Positions 43,852-52,429 of a stretch of DNA of 64,000 nt are shown one piece after another. The number at the start of each line of letters is the position of its first letter. Position 1 is the stretch's first letter. The position numbers and the translations under genes are program-made. Source of the stretch: Poriferisodalis sp965221945. GTDB lineage: Bacteria > Actinomycetota > Acidimicrobiia > Acidimicrobiales > Poriferisodalaceae. The notes under the pieces were generated by a model. It was not told the DNA's origin and ran no database searches. It saw only the letters and a program-made list of their open reading frames with translations. The stretch lies in assembly GCF_965221945.1 (NCBI RefSeq), contig NZ_OZ244925.1, forward strand, positions 124,001-188,000, written 5' to 3'.

Positions 43852-44727
43852 TCAGTCGGTGCGGGTCTCGTTCGCCAGATAGAGCTCGCGCCAGTCGATC
43901 TGGTCGTCGGGCGGCAGCACCGCATTGATGGGTGCCATGTCTGCGAGCAAGGCGTCGGCCGGCCCGTCTCCCACCGCGGCCCAGTGGGCGCCGTCGAGCC
44001 GATCGGTCATTGCTTCGATCTCGGTACGGCCTTCGCGTCCAGCTTGTGTGGCCCAGCCGTCCGCGTCCACCCAGCCGCGTGCTCGCAGGCTCGCGTACGC
44101 CTCGGCAGCCTCTTCGGGGGTCCAGCCGGCTTCTTGGCTGATCCACTCGTGCGGCGCCTCATCGACGGCGACCTGGGAAACCACTGACTCACAGCCCCCC
44201 AGACCAGCTGCCGCGAGCGCCACCAAGTGGCACCCGCTGCGGTACTCGCGCAGCAGCGTGCTTCCGTGCCACAGCGCCAGGTGGGGCTCATCAGGCCAGT
44301 CCAGCGAAGCCCAGCCCGCGAACAGCACGCGCCCGACCGGGTCGGCTGCATCGCAGGCTGCGCGCACGACGTCGACGCAGCGACGCACCTCCTCGCTGTC
44401 GACCAACTGGCCCAGCTCACGTCTCAGTGCAGCGTCCATGCCTTCGTAGCGCGCCGCCAGCACTGCTGGAGGTGACGAATACGCCCAAGCATCCGGGATC
44501 GCCCGCCGAACTCGCGCCGGTGCGTAGTAGAAGAACAGCGACTCCACGACGCTGGCGGGCACCGGGCCGAGCGGCGCCACCCGCGTCGCGAAGTAGTTCA
44601 TCCAGAACCCCCGCAACCCCGCCGCAGAGCCCGTCTCACGCACTTCGGGAGCCCAGTAGCAGAGCTGGTGATAGCGCTCCACGCACTCCCACATCTGCCG
44701 TGCTCGCATTCTGGTTGTCTCAGCCAT
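43852..44727 (-). CDS. SCO6745/SalK-like family protein
   Basis: 291 residues matching the actinobacterial helix-rich family typified by Streptomyces SCO6745. Shared features are RQMWECVERYHQLCYWAPEV, YFATRVAPLGPVPASVVES, the LALWHGSTLLREYRSGCHLV segment (usually LREhRGdgH), RGWVDADG, and a late TDRLDGAHWA. The family has no established activity. The ATG at 44727 (MAETTRM) was chosen; a longer reading would run through the toxin-antitoxin operator. It is divergently placed to the MazEF-like pair. Confidence 0.8.
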   Translation of the reverse strand: MAETTRMRARQMWECVERYHQLCYWAPEVRETGSAAGLRGFWMNYFATRVAPLGPVPASVVESLFFYYAPARVRRAIPDAWAYSSPPAVLAARYEGMDAALRRELGQLVDSEEVRRCVDVVRAACDAADPVGRVLFAGWASLDWPDEPHLALWHGSTLLREYRSGCHLVALAAAGLGGCESVVSQVAVDEAPHEWISQEAGWTPEEAAEAYASLRARGWVDADGWATQAGREGRTEIEAMTDRLDGAHWAAVGDGPADALLADMAPINAVLPPDDQIDWRELYLANETRTD

Positions 44728-44837
44728 CGCCCGATGTTCTATCCCGCCTCTGCCCGCGGCGTAACGCTCAGTTGATCTGAGTGAAAGAGCGTGCACATCG
44801 TCGACGGTCCGCTGGAGCGGCGTATGCCGCCAAAACT

Positions 44838-44867
44838 GCATGCAGATATGCATATATATCTGCATGC
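44838..44867. promoter_or_regulatory. 30-bp inverted-repeat operator of the MazEF-like pair
   Basis: GCATGCAGATAT (44838-44849) and ATATCTGCATGC (44856-44867) are perfect 12-base arms around six bases, 17 bases before the antitoxin ATG. The AT-rich middle could also supply the -10 element. The size and place fit autoregulation by a dimeric antitoxin. Confidence 0.7.
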
Positions 44868-44884
44868 GGCGCTATCCTCCCGAC

Positions 44885-45079
44885 ATGCAGAGCACGAGTG
44901 TGCGTATCGACGTTGCGACGCATCGCGAACTCAAACATCTCGCCGCAGCGATGGCCATGACTGTGGGCGAAACCGTGTCGTTGGCGGTGCGTCGCCTTCG
45001 ACAAGATCAGATCGGCGCAGAGCTTCGTGCAGATCTCGACGAAGTCGAGTCCGCGTGGCTCGACGCCGACTTGGGATGA
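44885..45079 (+). CDS. Antitoxin of a MazEF-type pair
   Basis: 64-residue protein starting MQSTSVRIDVATHRELKHLA, a beta strand and helix pattern like ribbon-helix-helix antitoxins (VRID...HRELKHLAAAM), with an acidic C-terminal helix (DLDEVESAWLDADL) likely to wrap the toxin. The ATG at 44885 was chosen since it sits after the palindromic operator; upstream ATGs lie within it. Its stop overlaps the toxin ATG by four bases (ATGA). Confidence 0.82.
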   Translation: MQSTSVRIDVATHRELKHLAAAMAMTVGETVSLAVRRLRQDQIGAELRADLDEVESAWLDADLG

Positions 45080-45420
45080 CGTTCAGCGCAGGCGACGTTG
45101 TCAACGTTGACCTCAGTACGCCCATTGGGCACGAAGCAGGCTTCCCGCACCCAGCGATCGTCGTCACTGCGCAGCGTGTCCTCGATGCCAACCCGGCCAT
45201 CGTCCATGTTGTGCCCCTGACATCACGGTTTCGCAGGTTCGCTTCGGAGATCGAGATAGCGGCCGATCCGAGCAATGGTCTAGACGAGCGCTCAGCCGCT
45301 CAGTGTCAGCACGTCCGCGCGGTGGCTACAGCACGGTTGCAGGAACCACGTGGGAACGTCGGCGGAGTCGCGCTGGCCCAGATCCGCGAGGTCATCGCCC
45401 TCTTACTCGACGTCCCTTGA
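45076..45420 (+). CDS. PemK/MazF-family endoribonuclease toxin
   Basis: 114 residues of the PemK/MazF fold. GDVVNVDLSTPIGHEAGFPH with HPAIVVTAQRVLDANP is the N-terminal half (usual G-D-[I/V]-[W/V] ... G-x-E-x-[G/K]-x-x-R-P-x-[V/I]-V), followed by VVPLTSRFRR. The usual Arg of the E-x-G-x-x-R-P motif is His here (F-P-H-P). Such toxins cut mRNA at short sequences. It is coupled to the antitoxin by ATGA. Confidence 0.82.
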   Translation: MTFSAGDVVNVDLSTPIGHEAGFPHPAIVVTAQRVLDANPAIVHVVPLTSRFRRFASEIEIAADPSNGLDERSAAQCQHVRAVATARLQEPRGNVGGVALAQIREVIALLLDVP

Positions 45421-45449
45421 CGTGTGCTTTACGCCCGCCACGTCGACGT

Positions 45450-45941
45450 TCAGTCGGGCTGGTTGATGAGGTGGGTGGCGGCGTTGTCGAAGTGGGCGAA
45501 CATGGCGTTCGCGATCTCGGGGTCGAGCGGTGACCCGTCGGGCAGCTTTGCGGCCTCGAGCGATGCCAGCATGTGGCGCATCCAGGTATCCCGCTCGGCC
45601 TGGCCGATAGCGAACGGCATGTGACGCATCCGCAGCCGCGGGTGGCCGCGCTCGGCGCTGTAGTCGGCGGGCCCGCCCCAGTACTGGGCCAAGAATCCCG
45701 CCAGTCGGTGCCGAGAGGGTCCCATGTCGGGGGGATACATGGGGCGCAGCAGCGGGTCCGACTCGACGGCGTCGTAGAACCGGTCCACCAACTGGTCAAA
45801 GAACCGCTGCCCGCCGACCGCGGCGTAGACCGTGGGCGGCTGCTCCACAGCATCGGCCAGCTTGCCGCCCAGCGTCAGTCCGCCCGCTCCCCATGTGGAC
45901 CCTTCGGTCTCGCTCGGCGGGATGGCGTCAGCTTCGGTCAC
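45450..45941 (-). CDS. glbO: Group II truncated haemoglobin
   Basis: 163 residues, a truncated 2-on-2 globin with an N-terminal extension of about 35 residues. TVYAAVGGQRFFDQLVDRFY is the helix A/B start, LLRPMYPPDMGPSRHRLAGF the E region, YWGGPADYSAERGHPRLRMRH carries the proximal His, and FAIGQAERDTWMRHM the G helix with the Trp of group II. The conserved Y-S-x-x-R-G-H-P-x-L-R-x-R-H is diagnostic. It binds O2 or NO and probably serves in redox defence. Confidence 0.92.
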   Translation of the reverse strand: MTEADAIPPSETEGSTWGAGGLTLGGKLADAVEQPPTVYAAVGGQRFFDQLVDRFYDAVESDPLLRPMYPPDMGPSRHRLAGFLAQYWGGPADYSAERGHPRLRMRHMPFAIGQAERDTWMRHMLASLEAAKLPDGSPLDPEIANAMFAHFDNAATHLINQPD

Positions 45942-45981
45942 GGCAATCAGGCTAAGAGCGCCATCGGGTTAGCTTGCGCGG

Positions 45982-46959
45982 GTGACTACGACACAACACC
46001 CCCACGGCGATGGGCCGATGCAGCTAGGCGCACACATCGGGCAACAGAACATGACCGCCGCCCAGATGCGTGACCTGTGGAAGCGACTCGACGCCGGAGG
46101 TGCCGACTGGATCTCCATCTGGGACCACCTGTACGAGGCACCGCCGCAGGGCGGAACGGTGCCTCACTTTGAGGCGCTTTCCACCTTGGGAACGCTGGTG
46201 GCCGACACTCACAACGCCCGCATCGGCTGCCTCGTCTTCTACGTCGGATATCGCAACGCGGGTTTGCTGGCCAAGGCCGCCACCACGCTGGATCACTTCA
46301 GCGGAGGACGTTTCACGCTGGGTCTCGGTTCCGGCCGGCACGAAACCGAAGCCGCCGCGTTCGGCTACGACTTCCCGTCGCTGGGTGAGCGCTTCGACAT
46401 GCTGGAGGAGTCGTTCGAGCTCATCCGTTCGCTGCTCACCCAGGAGCGCACGAGCTACGACGGCCGCTGGGTTCGTGCTGACGACGCTTCGTGCCTGCCC
46501 GCTCCCGTGCAGGAGCGGCTGCCGATCTGGCTCGGCGGGATCGGCGAGCGGCGCACGATCCCGATGGCCGCGCGCCTTGCTGATGGCTGGAATGCCGCCT
46601 ACATCACGCCGGAGCGGTTTGCCCATCTCTCGGCGCTCCTCGACTCACATGCCACCGCAGCCGGGCGCGACCCGGCCGAAATCGAGCGAACGATCAACGT
46701 GATGTTTCATCTTGTGACCGACCCCGCGGAAGTGGAGGCCGAGCGCGGGCGCGGGCGCGCTCCGTGGGGCGATCTCGCAAACCGGTTCGATGAAGGCGCG
46801 CTCGTCGGCACGCCCGAGATGGCGGTCGAGCGGATCTTGGAATACCGGGCGGCCGGCGCACAGGGACTCAACGTGGCGTTGAGGGCGCCGATCCTCCACG
46901 ACGCGCTTGACGCCTATCTCGAAGAGGTCATTCCGACCGTTCAGCGCGAGACGGCCTGA
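45982..46959 (+). CDS. LLM class F420-dependent oxidoreductase
   Basis: 325 residues of the luciferase-like family in its F420 branch. MQLGAHIGQQNM is followed by ADWISIWDHLYEAP (D-H-L signature), TLDHFSGGRFTLGLGSGRHE and LPIWLGGIGERRTIPMAARL. These enzymes use reduced F420 for oxidation or reduction of small substrates. The GTG at 45982 gives 12 extra N-terminal residues; the ATG at 46018 is the more conserved start. The gene is divergent from the truncated haemoglobin. Confidence 0.9.
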   Translation: MTTTQHPHGDGPMQLGAHIGQQNMTAAQMRDLWKRLDAGGADWISIWDHLYEAPPQGGTVPHFEALSTLGTLVADTHNARIGCLVFYVGYRNAGLLAKAATTLDHFSGGRFTLGLGSGRHETEAAAFGYDFPSLGERFDMLEESFELIRSLLTQERTSYDGRWVRADDASCLPAPVQERLPIWLGGIGERRTIPMAARLADGWNAAYITPERFAHLSALLDSHATAAGRDPAEIERTINVMFHLVTDPAEVEAERGRGRAPWGDLANRFDEGALVGTPEMAVERILEYRAAGAQGLNVALRAPILHDALDAYLEEVIPTVQRETA

Positions 46960-47074
46960 GGCGGCACCGGGCATCCCGCAGGGCGAGGCGCGTACAGTCT
47001 TGGTGCGCCGGCTCGCAGGGTCGGCGCACAGTGGTGAGGCTGGCAAGAACCCAGCGGCAGGCAGGGGAGAGACG

Positions 47075-48010
47075 ATGGCGTTGACGCAACGTTCGCAGCG
47101 GCGGACGAGCGGACGGCGGGCACGCCGGTCGTATCTGAGCTACATCGACAAGTCGCGCGAGTACTACGCGGCGAACGGCTATCCGCAGCCGTACCAATGG
47201 GCATACAGCCACGAGGTGGCTTTCACCCCACTGTCCAAGCCGCTGTCGCAGAGCACAGTCGGCTTGGTCACGACATCGTTCTTCCGGGCAGGCAGCGAGC
47301 CTGCCGGCGTGCCCTCGGCCCGGCCGAAGCAGCCCTACGCCGCGCGCTGCGACGACGCCCTCGAGGGCCTCTACAACAATGACCTGTTCTGGGACAAGGA
47401 CAACACCCACACCGAAGATCTCGACACGTACTTGCCGATCAACCGGCTGCGCGAATTTGCCGCCAAAGGACGCATCGGTGCGGTGTCAGAGCGCTTCTAC
47501 GGCATTCCCACCGATTACAGCCAGCGCCGTACGCAGCGCAACGACTCACCCCGCATCGAGGAGTGGATGCGCGAAGACGGCGTCGACGTTGCGCTGTTGG
47601 TCCCCCTCTGACCCGTCTGCCACCAGACCGTGGGTCTGGTCGCACGACACCTGGAAGAGGCCGGAATACCGACAGTGGTCGCTGGCAGTGCCCGTGACAT
47701 CGTCGAAGAATGTGGCGTCGCGCGCTTCGTGTTCACCGACTTCCCGCTGGGCAATCCCACCGGCAAGCCGGGCGACGTGGCGATGCAACGCGACATTGCG
47801 GGCACCGCACTCGACCTGCTCGAGCGCGCCTGGCTGCCGCGCACGACCGTGCAAACGTCCTATGTATGGGATGCCGACGACAATGACGGCTGGCGCGAAC
47901 ACTTCATGCGCGTCGACGACTCGAACCGGGCCGCCCTGGCTGCAGCGGGCGAAGCCCGTCGACGCGATCAGGCCGCCGCCAAGGCCGACGGCCGCGCACG
48001 GAAAGCCTGA
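47075..48010 (+). CDS. GrdB-family (glycine/sarcosine/betaine reductase selenoprotein B-like) protein with in-frame UGA; probable selenoprotein
   Basis: 311 residues when the TGA at 47609-47611 is read through as codon 179. The context is D-V-A-L-L-V-P-L-[TGA]-P-V-C-H-Q-T-V-G-L, then ARHLEEAGIPTVVAGSARDI and FVFTDFPLGNPTGKPGD, as in the GrdB/PrdB family, where Sec sits in a U-x-x-C motif just before the helix. Both halves are in one frame with no other lesion. A perfect 8-bp hairpin begins 10 bases after the TGA. The ATG at 47075 has AGGGGAGA upstream. In clostridia GrdB binds and reduces glycine or betaine; stand-alone actinobacterial relatives have no proven role. An orphan role in amine or thiol redox chemistry is inferred. 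A caller ignoring Sec would split it into two genes. Confidence 0.88.
47622..47640 (+). promoter_or_regulatory. Candidate bacterial SECIS hairpin after UGA of the GrdB-like gene
   Basis: ACCAGACC (47622-47629) pairs perfectly with GGTCTGGT (47633-47640) around the loop GTG. The loop lies 19-21 bases after the TGA, within the distance used by bacterial SECIS elements. The hairpin sits inside coding sequence (H-Q-T-V-G-L-V), so its strong complementarity is striking. Confidence 0.65.
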
Positions 48011-48067
48011 GCAATCTGGGGATCGGCGGCTGGAGCAGTCGGCGCCAGCGCGTACGAAAGGCAGCAC

Positions 48068-49062
48068 ATGACGCAGCGATCGCCTGGCCAGCAACGCCGG
48101 CCCCTGGTCGACCCAGCCGACGCCGATGCTCCCGACTTCGTGCCCTCCGAGCCGGCTGGTGCGGATGTGTACTCGCATCCCTCCGAGCACGGGGAGCGCA
48201 TCACTGGCGCACTGGACCCTGACCTGCTGATCGAAGCGTCATGCGGCGTGAAGGTTGCCGCCGACGTATACGGCGACAGCGGTCCGCTCGTCCTGCTTCA
48301 GCACGGCGGCGGCCAGACCCGTCACGCTTGGAAGGGAGCGGGGCAGGCTCTCGCCGACGGCGGCTACCGCGCAGTGAGCCTCGACGCCCGGGGCCACGGT
48401 GATTCGGACTGGGCGCCTGACGGCGACTACACGACCGAGGCGTCTGTGGCCGATCTGGTGGCGATCGTGGAGCACTTCGGCGAACGACCGGTGCTGGTCG
48501 GCGCCTTGATGGCGGGGGCACCTCGCTGACCGCCGTCGGGGAAGGCGCAGTGGACGCACTCGCTCTGGTTCTCGTCGATACAGCGCCGCAGATCGAAGCG
48601 GCTGGTGTGCGCAAGATTCGAGACTTCATGGCTCAAGGCGCCGACGGGTTCGCATCACTCGAAGAGGTCGCCGAGGCCATCGCGAACTACCAGCCTCACC
48701 GCAAGCGGCCGCGCAATCTCGACGGTCTCGCAAAGAACGTTCGCCTCTGGCCCGACGGTCGCTATCGCTGGCATTGGGACCCGGCGTTCATGCACCGGCC
48801 GCGCAGCTTCGCTGAACGAATCCCGCGTCAGCAGGCGGCCGCTGAGAACCTGACGCTTCCGACGCTGCTCGTCCGCGGTGGGCTCAGCGATGTGTTGTCC
48901 GAGGAGGGCGCACAGTCGTTCCTCGACGCTGTTCCCCACGCCCACTACGCCAATGTGGGCGGCGCGGCGCACATGGTGGCCGGTGATCGCAACGACATTT
49001 TCGTTGAGGCAACCCTCCGTTTCCTGGCCGAATTCGTACCCTCCGCACAAGTCCGGGCCTGA
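48068..49062 (+). pseudogene. Alpha/beta hydrolase, inactivated by frameshift and loss of the nucleophile
   Basis: A hydrolase of about 332 residues starting with an intact first half (GPLVLLQHGGGQTRHAWKGA; SLDARGHGDSDWAPDG; VLVGALM) and continuing in the next frame from about 48512 (GGTSLTAVGEGAVDALALVL; LPTLLVRGGLSDVLSEE; HYANVGGAAHMVAGD). The break is in the nucleophile elbow: relatives read G-A-S-M-G-G, while here it is G-A-L-M followed by a missing base in the run GGCGGGGGC (48511-48519). The TTG in place of a Ser codon removes the nucleophile as well. One sequencing error could explain the frameshift but not both changes. It lies 57 bases after the GrdB-like gene. Confidence 0.82.
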
Positions 49063-49127
49063 ACGCGAAGTTTCCGCCGTAGCCTTGCGGTCTTTGACCG
49101 GCTAGGCCGGGCTTCGAGAGGCAAGAC

Positions 49128-49325
49128 ATGCGTGGAACAGTCAAGTTCTTCAACAGCGAGAAGGGCTTCGGCTTTATCTCCCGTGACGGGGCGGACGACG
49201 TCTTCGTCCACTTCTCCAACATTGTCGGTGAGAACTACCGAACGCTGGAGGCAGGACAAGAGGTCGAGTTCGATATCGGACCCGGCCGCAAGGGCGACGA
49301 GGCTCAGAACGTCAAGCCCGTCTGA
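49128..49325 (+). CDS. cspA: Cold-shock domain protein (CspA family)
   Basis: 65-residue OB-fold nucleic-acid-binding protein. GTVKFFNSEKGFGFISRDG contains RNP1 (K-G-F-G-F-I), and DDVFVHFSNIV contains RNP2 (V-F-V-H-F). It acts as an RNA chaperone in the cytoplasm. It is a single gene, 65 bases after the hydrolase remnant and followed by a hairpin terminator. The next gene is a DEAD-box helicase; the two often cooperate in cold RNA metabolism. Confidence 0.97.
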   Translation: MRGTVKFFNSEKGFGFISRDGADDVFVHFSNIVGENYRTLEAGQEVEFDIGPGRKGDEAQNVKPV

Positions 49326-49343
49326 GCGCACTCGTCACTGACG

Positions 49344-49368
49344 GTCGCTAGCCCAACAGGCTGGCGAC
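49344..49368 (+). terminator. Probable terminator of the cold-shock gene
   Basis: GTCGCTAGCC-CAACA-GGCTGGCGAC forms a 10-bp stem with one G-U pair, 19 bases after the cspA stop. It is followed by GTTCGGAGCTTT rather than a pure T-run. Confidence 0.6.
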
Positions 49369-49683
49369 GTTCGGAGCTTTGGGCGCTAGACATCTCGTCC
49401 GCCAGAGTTCCGTCGGCAATCGCATCGGGCGCGGGCGGCGTCACACGCCACCTGTGTCAACACATCTCGGGCCACTCGGCCGCGTTCTGCTCCGCGAGTA
49501 TTGAGCAGCGTGCGCCGGTACCCTCCCGTCGTCTGGCCGGCATGTTCGGCCGACGGGTTCGCAGGCCGGTCTTGGTTCTTCCTGTCAACGTGGACCAAAC
49601 CCCTGTTATCGCCGACCTCTTCACCCCCTGTTGAGGCGCCACCGAACCCACCCAGAGCCCGCGCGCAGCGGGCCAGGAGACAC
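49369..49683. other. Gene-free leader before the DEAD-box helicase
   Basis: About 315 bases between the cold-shock terminator and the helicase ATG. No convincing protein, RNA gene or repeat is seen. The long untranslated leader would fit post-transcriptional cold control, but no named element was recognised. Confidence 0.4.
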
Positions 49684-51072
49684 ATGCCCCCCACCTTTGC
49701 CCAGTTGGGCGCCCCTGACTTCATCGTCAGCGCCCTCGCTCAACGTGGCATCAGCCAGCCGTTCGCCATCCAGGCGGCCACCGTGGCCGATGCCCTGGCC
49801 GGACGCGATGTCTGCGGCCGAGCGCCAACCGGATCCGGCAAGACGCTGGCGTTCGGGATTCCGCTCGTAGCCAGCGTCGGCAGCGCCCAGCCACACAAGC
49901 CCCGAGCACTCGTGCTCGCGCCGACCCGTGAACTCGCCGACCAGATCATGACCGAGCTGCGCACCTTTGCAGGCAAGCGCCGGGTCAGCGTCGCCTATGG
50001 CGGCGTGGGCTATGGCGCCCAGATCGGGTCCCTGCGTCGCGGGGTCGACATTCTCGTGGCGTGCCCAGGTCGCCTCGAAGACCTCATCGAACAGGGCCAA
50101 GTCGACCTGTCCGCTGTTGACAAGGTCGTCATCGACGAGGCCGACCGCATGGCCGACATGGGATTCATCCCGGCCGTGCGGCGCTTGCTCGACCAGACCG
50201 CCGCAAAACGCCAGACCATGTTGTTCTCGGCCACGCTCGACGGCGATGTGGCAACACTGACACGCGACTACCAGCGCGATCCTGTGCGTCACGAGGTCGG
50301 TGACGAGACCCCCGACGTCAGCGCTGCCGACCACGTGTTTTGGAGCGTGGCCAGGACTGACCGCACCGACATCTGCGCGGAAGCAATCGACGCCGCAGGA
50401 TCGACGGTCGTGTTCTGTCGAACCCGGCATGGCTGCGATCGCGTGGCCCGGCAGCTGGATCGCCGAGGGATCCGCACTGCGGCACTTCACGGCGGACGTA
50501 GCCAGAGCCAGCGCACCAGGGCGCTGGCCGAGTTTGCCGCCGGCAAGGTCCAGGCGCTGGTCGCGACTGACGTTGCTGCGCGCGGCATCCATGTCGAAGG
50601 TGTCGGCGCTGTCGTTCACTACGACGTCGCGGCCGACCACAAGACTTACCTTCACCGATCGGGCCGCACCGCTCGGGCCGGTCAGGGTGGCGTGGTGGTC
50701 TCGTTCATCCAGCCCGAGCAGGTCAAGGAACTCAAGTCCATGCAGCGCAAGATGGGCCTGGAGCAGCCCATCACCGAAGTCGACGTGGCTGCGATCCGGT
50801 CAGCCAGCCCACGCAGGAGCGGCACCGACGCCAGCGGATTCGCCAACCATTCCGGCCCGAAGGGCTCGAAGACCCACAAGGCGAACGCCGTATCAGGTCA
50901 GCCCCGCTCTGAGCCCCGCAAGGCGAGTGCCGACGCGGACTGGCACCGCAAGGGCTCGCAGACCCGGCGTCGCACGCTCGAGCGCCCGGCGGCCAAGAAT
51001 CAATCCCGGCATCGTCGAAGCAACAACAACCGTTCCAGGTCCAAGGGTCATCAGCGCTCGTCGCAGCGCTGA
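49684..51072 (+). CDS. DEAD/DEAH-box RNA helicase
   Basis: 462 residues. Q motif and N-terminus FAQLGAPDFIVSALAQRGIS, motif I APTGSGKT, Ia PTRELADQ, II V-I-D-E-A-D-R-M, III SATL, IV-V (TVVFCRTRHGCDRVARQLD; VATDVAARGIHVEGV) and VI HRSGRTARAG. The last 100 residues are basic and Ser/Arg/Lys-rich, likely an RNA-binding tail, as in RhlE/CsdA-like proteins. The ATG at 49684 has GGAG close upstream. It is expected to unwind RNA in ribosome assembly or cold adaptation. Confidence 0.95.
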   Translation: MPPTFAQLGAPDFIVSALAQRGISQPFAIQAATVADALAGRDVCGRAPTGSGKTLAFGIPLVASVGSAQPHKPRALVLAPTRELADQIMTELRTFAGKRRVSVAYGGVGYGAQIGSLRRGVDILVACPGRLEDLIEQGQVDLSAVDKVVIDEADRMADMGFIPAVRRLLDQTAAKRQTMLFSATLDGDVATLTRDYQRDPVRHEVGDETPDVSAADHVFWSVARTDRTDICAEAIDAAGSTVVFCRTRHGCDRVARQLDRRGIRTAALHGGRSQSQRTRALAEFAAGKVQALVATDVAARGIHVEGVGAVVHYDVAADHKTYLHRSGRTARAGQGGVVVSFIQPEQVKELKSMQRKMGLEQPITEVDVAAIRSASPRRSGTDASGFANHSGPKGSKTHKANAVSGQPRSEPRKASADADWHRKGSQTRRRTLERPAAKNQSRHRRSNNNRSRSKGHQRSSQR

Positions 51073-51078
51073 GCACGA

Positions 51079-51405
51079 TCAATCGTCTGGGTCGTCCTGC
51101 GGCTCATTCAGCGATTCGAGGCTGGACGGCGCAAGGTTCGAGGCGAACTTGGACATATTGTCGCTCAGGGCGCTGATGAGCTGCTCCACGAATTGCGGCG
51201 ACATGTTGACGCGCTGCACGACGACGCCTCGCCGGGGTGACTGCTTGCCGCTGAAGTCCAGCCGGATGAAGTCGAGCGTGAACTCATACGGCGAGTGGCG
51301 TACTACGGCGAAGTTGGACCACACGCCGCCTTCAAGCTCTGGTGGGAGGCGAATCTGCAGCTTCGTGCCGTCGGGTAGCGATTCGTGCGGGTTGCTCTCG
51401 GCCAT
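51079..51405 (-). CDS. DUF3467 domain-containing protein
   Basis: 108 residues, DUF3467 family (no known function). VWSNFAVVRHSPYEFTLDFI, RVNMSPQFVEQLISALSDNM and the acidic tail are the family hallmarks: a beta-rich small domain with a conserved E-F-x-L-D-F. It converges with the helicase, six bases apart, and lies downstream of the ABC transporter block on the other side. Confidence 0.88.
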   Translation of the reverse strand: MAESNPHESLPDGTKLQIRLPPELEGGVWSNFAVVRHSPYEFTLDFIRLDFSGKQSPRRGVVVQRVNMSPQFVEQLISALSDNMSKFASNLAPSSLESLNEPQDDPDD

Positions 51406-51472
51406 CGGCGAAGACGCTAGCCCGCCCCTGTCACGCGGCCGGCGGCGGCATCTGCGGCGTTCAGCGGCGCTG

Positions 51473-52429
51473 TCAGCGTTCCTCGCGTCGGTAGGGGAGC
51501 GTCAGGGCGGCGGGTGCTGGGCTCGGTCGATGCCGGGCCCGGAAGCTGATGGCGATGAGGACCATAACAGTCAGCAGGAACGGCAGGATGCCGAGCAGCG
51601 CTGGCGAGATCGTGTTGACCTCGAGGCCGAAGAGGCTCAGGTCGAACGTTTGGACACGGGGCTGCAGCGCAAGCGTGAATCCGAATAACAGCGAGCCAGC
51701 GGCAAGCCGCCCGGGCCGCCACGCCCCGAAGATGACCAGTGCCACGGCGATCCAGCCGCGGCCGGCGATGAGGCCCTCGGTCCAGCCGGCGGCCATGTAC
51801 AGCGACAAGAAGGCGCCGGCAGCGCCCGCGAAGGCACCGCCGATCAGCACAGCTCCGGAACGCAGCAGTGTCACCGAGTGGCCCACGGAGTCCGTCGTCG
51901 AGGCAGATTCCCCGACCGCACGCAGTGCGAGGCCGAGCCGGGTCCTATTCAGCACGAACCAGACTGCGATGCCTAGAAGACCTGCGAGGTAGACAACCGG
52001 GGGCTGGTCGAAGAGGATCGGACCGACCCAGCGGATGTCGGCAAGTCCGGCGATGCCCAGATCGGTGAACACGGCATCGGCACGTTGGCGCACTGCGTCT
52101 TGTCCGATGAAGGCGGCGAATCCCAATCCGCCGATGGTGATCGCCAAGCCGGATACCACCTGGCCGGCGCCCATCACCACGCTGACCACAGCGTGGACCC
52201 CTGCGACCGCCATGCCGACGAGCGCAGCGAATGCGAAGCCGATCCAGGGTCGGCCGGTGGCGAGCGCCATCATGAATCCGCTCACGGCCCCCATCGCCAT
52301 CATTCCCTCGACGCCGAGGTTCAGCACGCCGGATCGTTCGGCGATGAGCTCGCCCAGCCCAGCCAAGTACACGAGGGTGGCGAACTGCACGGTCGCCACG
52401 AGCAGCCCGATGATGGCTGCCTCAGACAC
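51473..52429 (-). CDS. ABC transporter permease (BMP/nucleoside-sugar type)
   Basis: 318-residue inner-membrane permease. It has many hydrophobic segments (IIGLLVATVQFATLVYLAGL; VLNLGVEGMMAMGAVSGFMM; PALLGILPFLLTVMVLIAIS). GELIAERSGVLNLGVEGMM is the signature of permeases of the BMP/nucleoside importer class. It is the last gene of a four-gene minus-strand operon. The GTG at 52429 overlaps the previous gene by eight bases; an ATG at 52474 would overlap 53 bases. It pairs with the other permease as a heterodimer. Confidence 0.92.
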   Translation of the reverse strand: MSEAAIIGLLVATVQFATLVYLAGLGELIAERSGVLNLGVEGMMAMGAVSGFMMALATGRPWIGFAFAALVGMAVAGVHAVVSVVMGAGQVVSGLAITIGGLGFAAFIGQDAVRQRADAVFTDLGIAGLADIRWVGPILFDQPPVVYLAGLLGIAVWFVLNRTRLGLALRAVGESASTTDSVGHSVTLLRSGAVLIGGAFAGAAGAFLSLYMAAGWTEGLIAGRGWIAVALVIFGAWRPGRLAAGSLLFGFTLALQPRVQTFDLSLFGLEVNTISPALLGILPFLLTVMVLIAISFRARHRPSPAPAALTLPYRREER

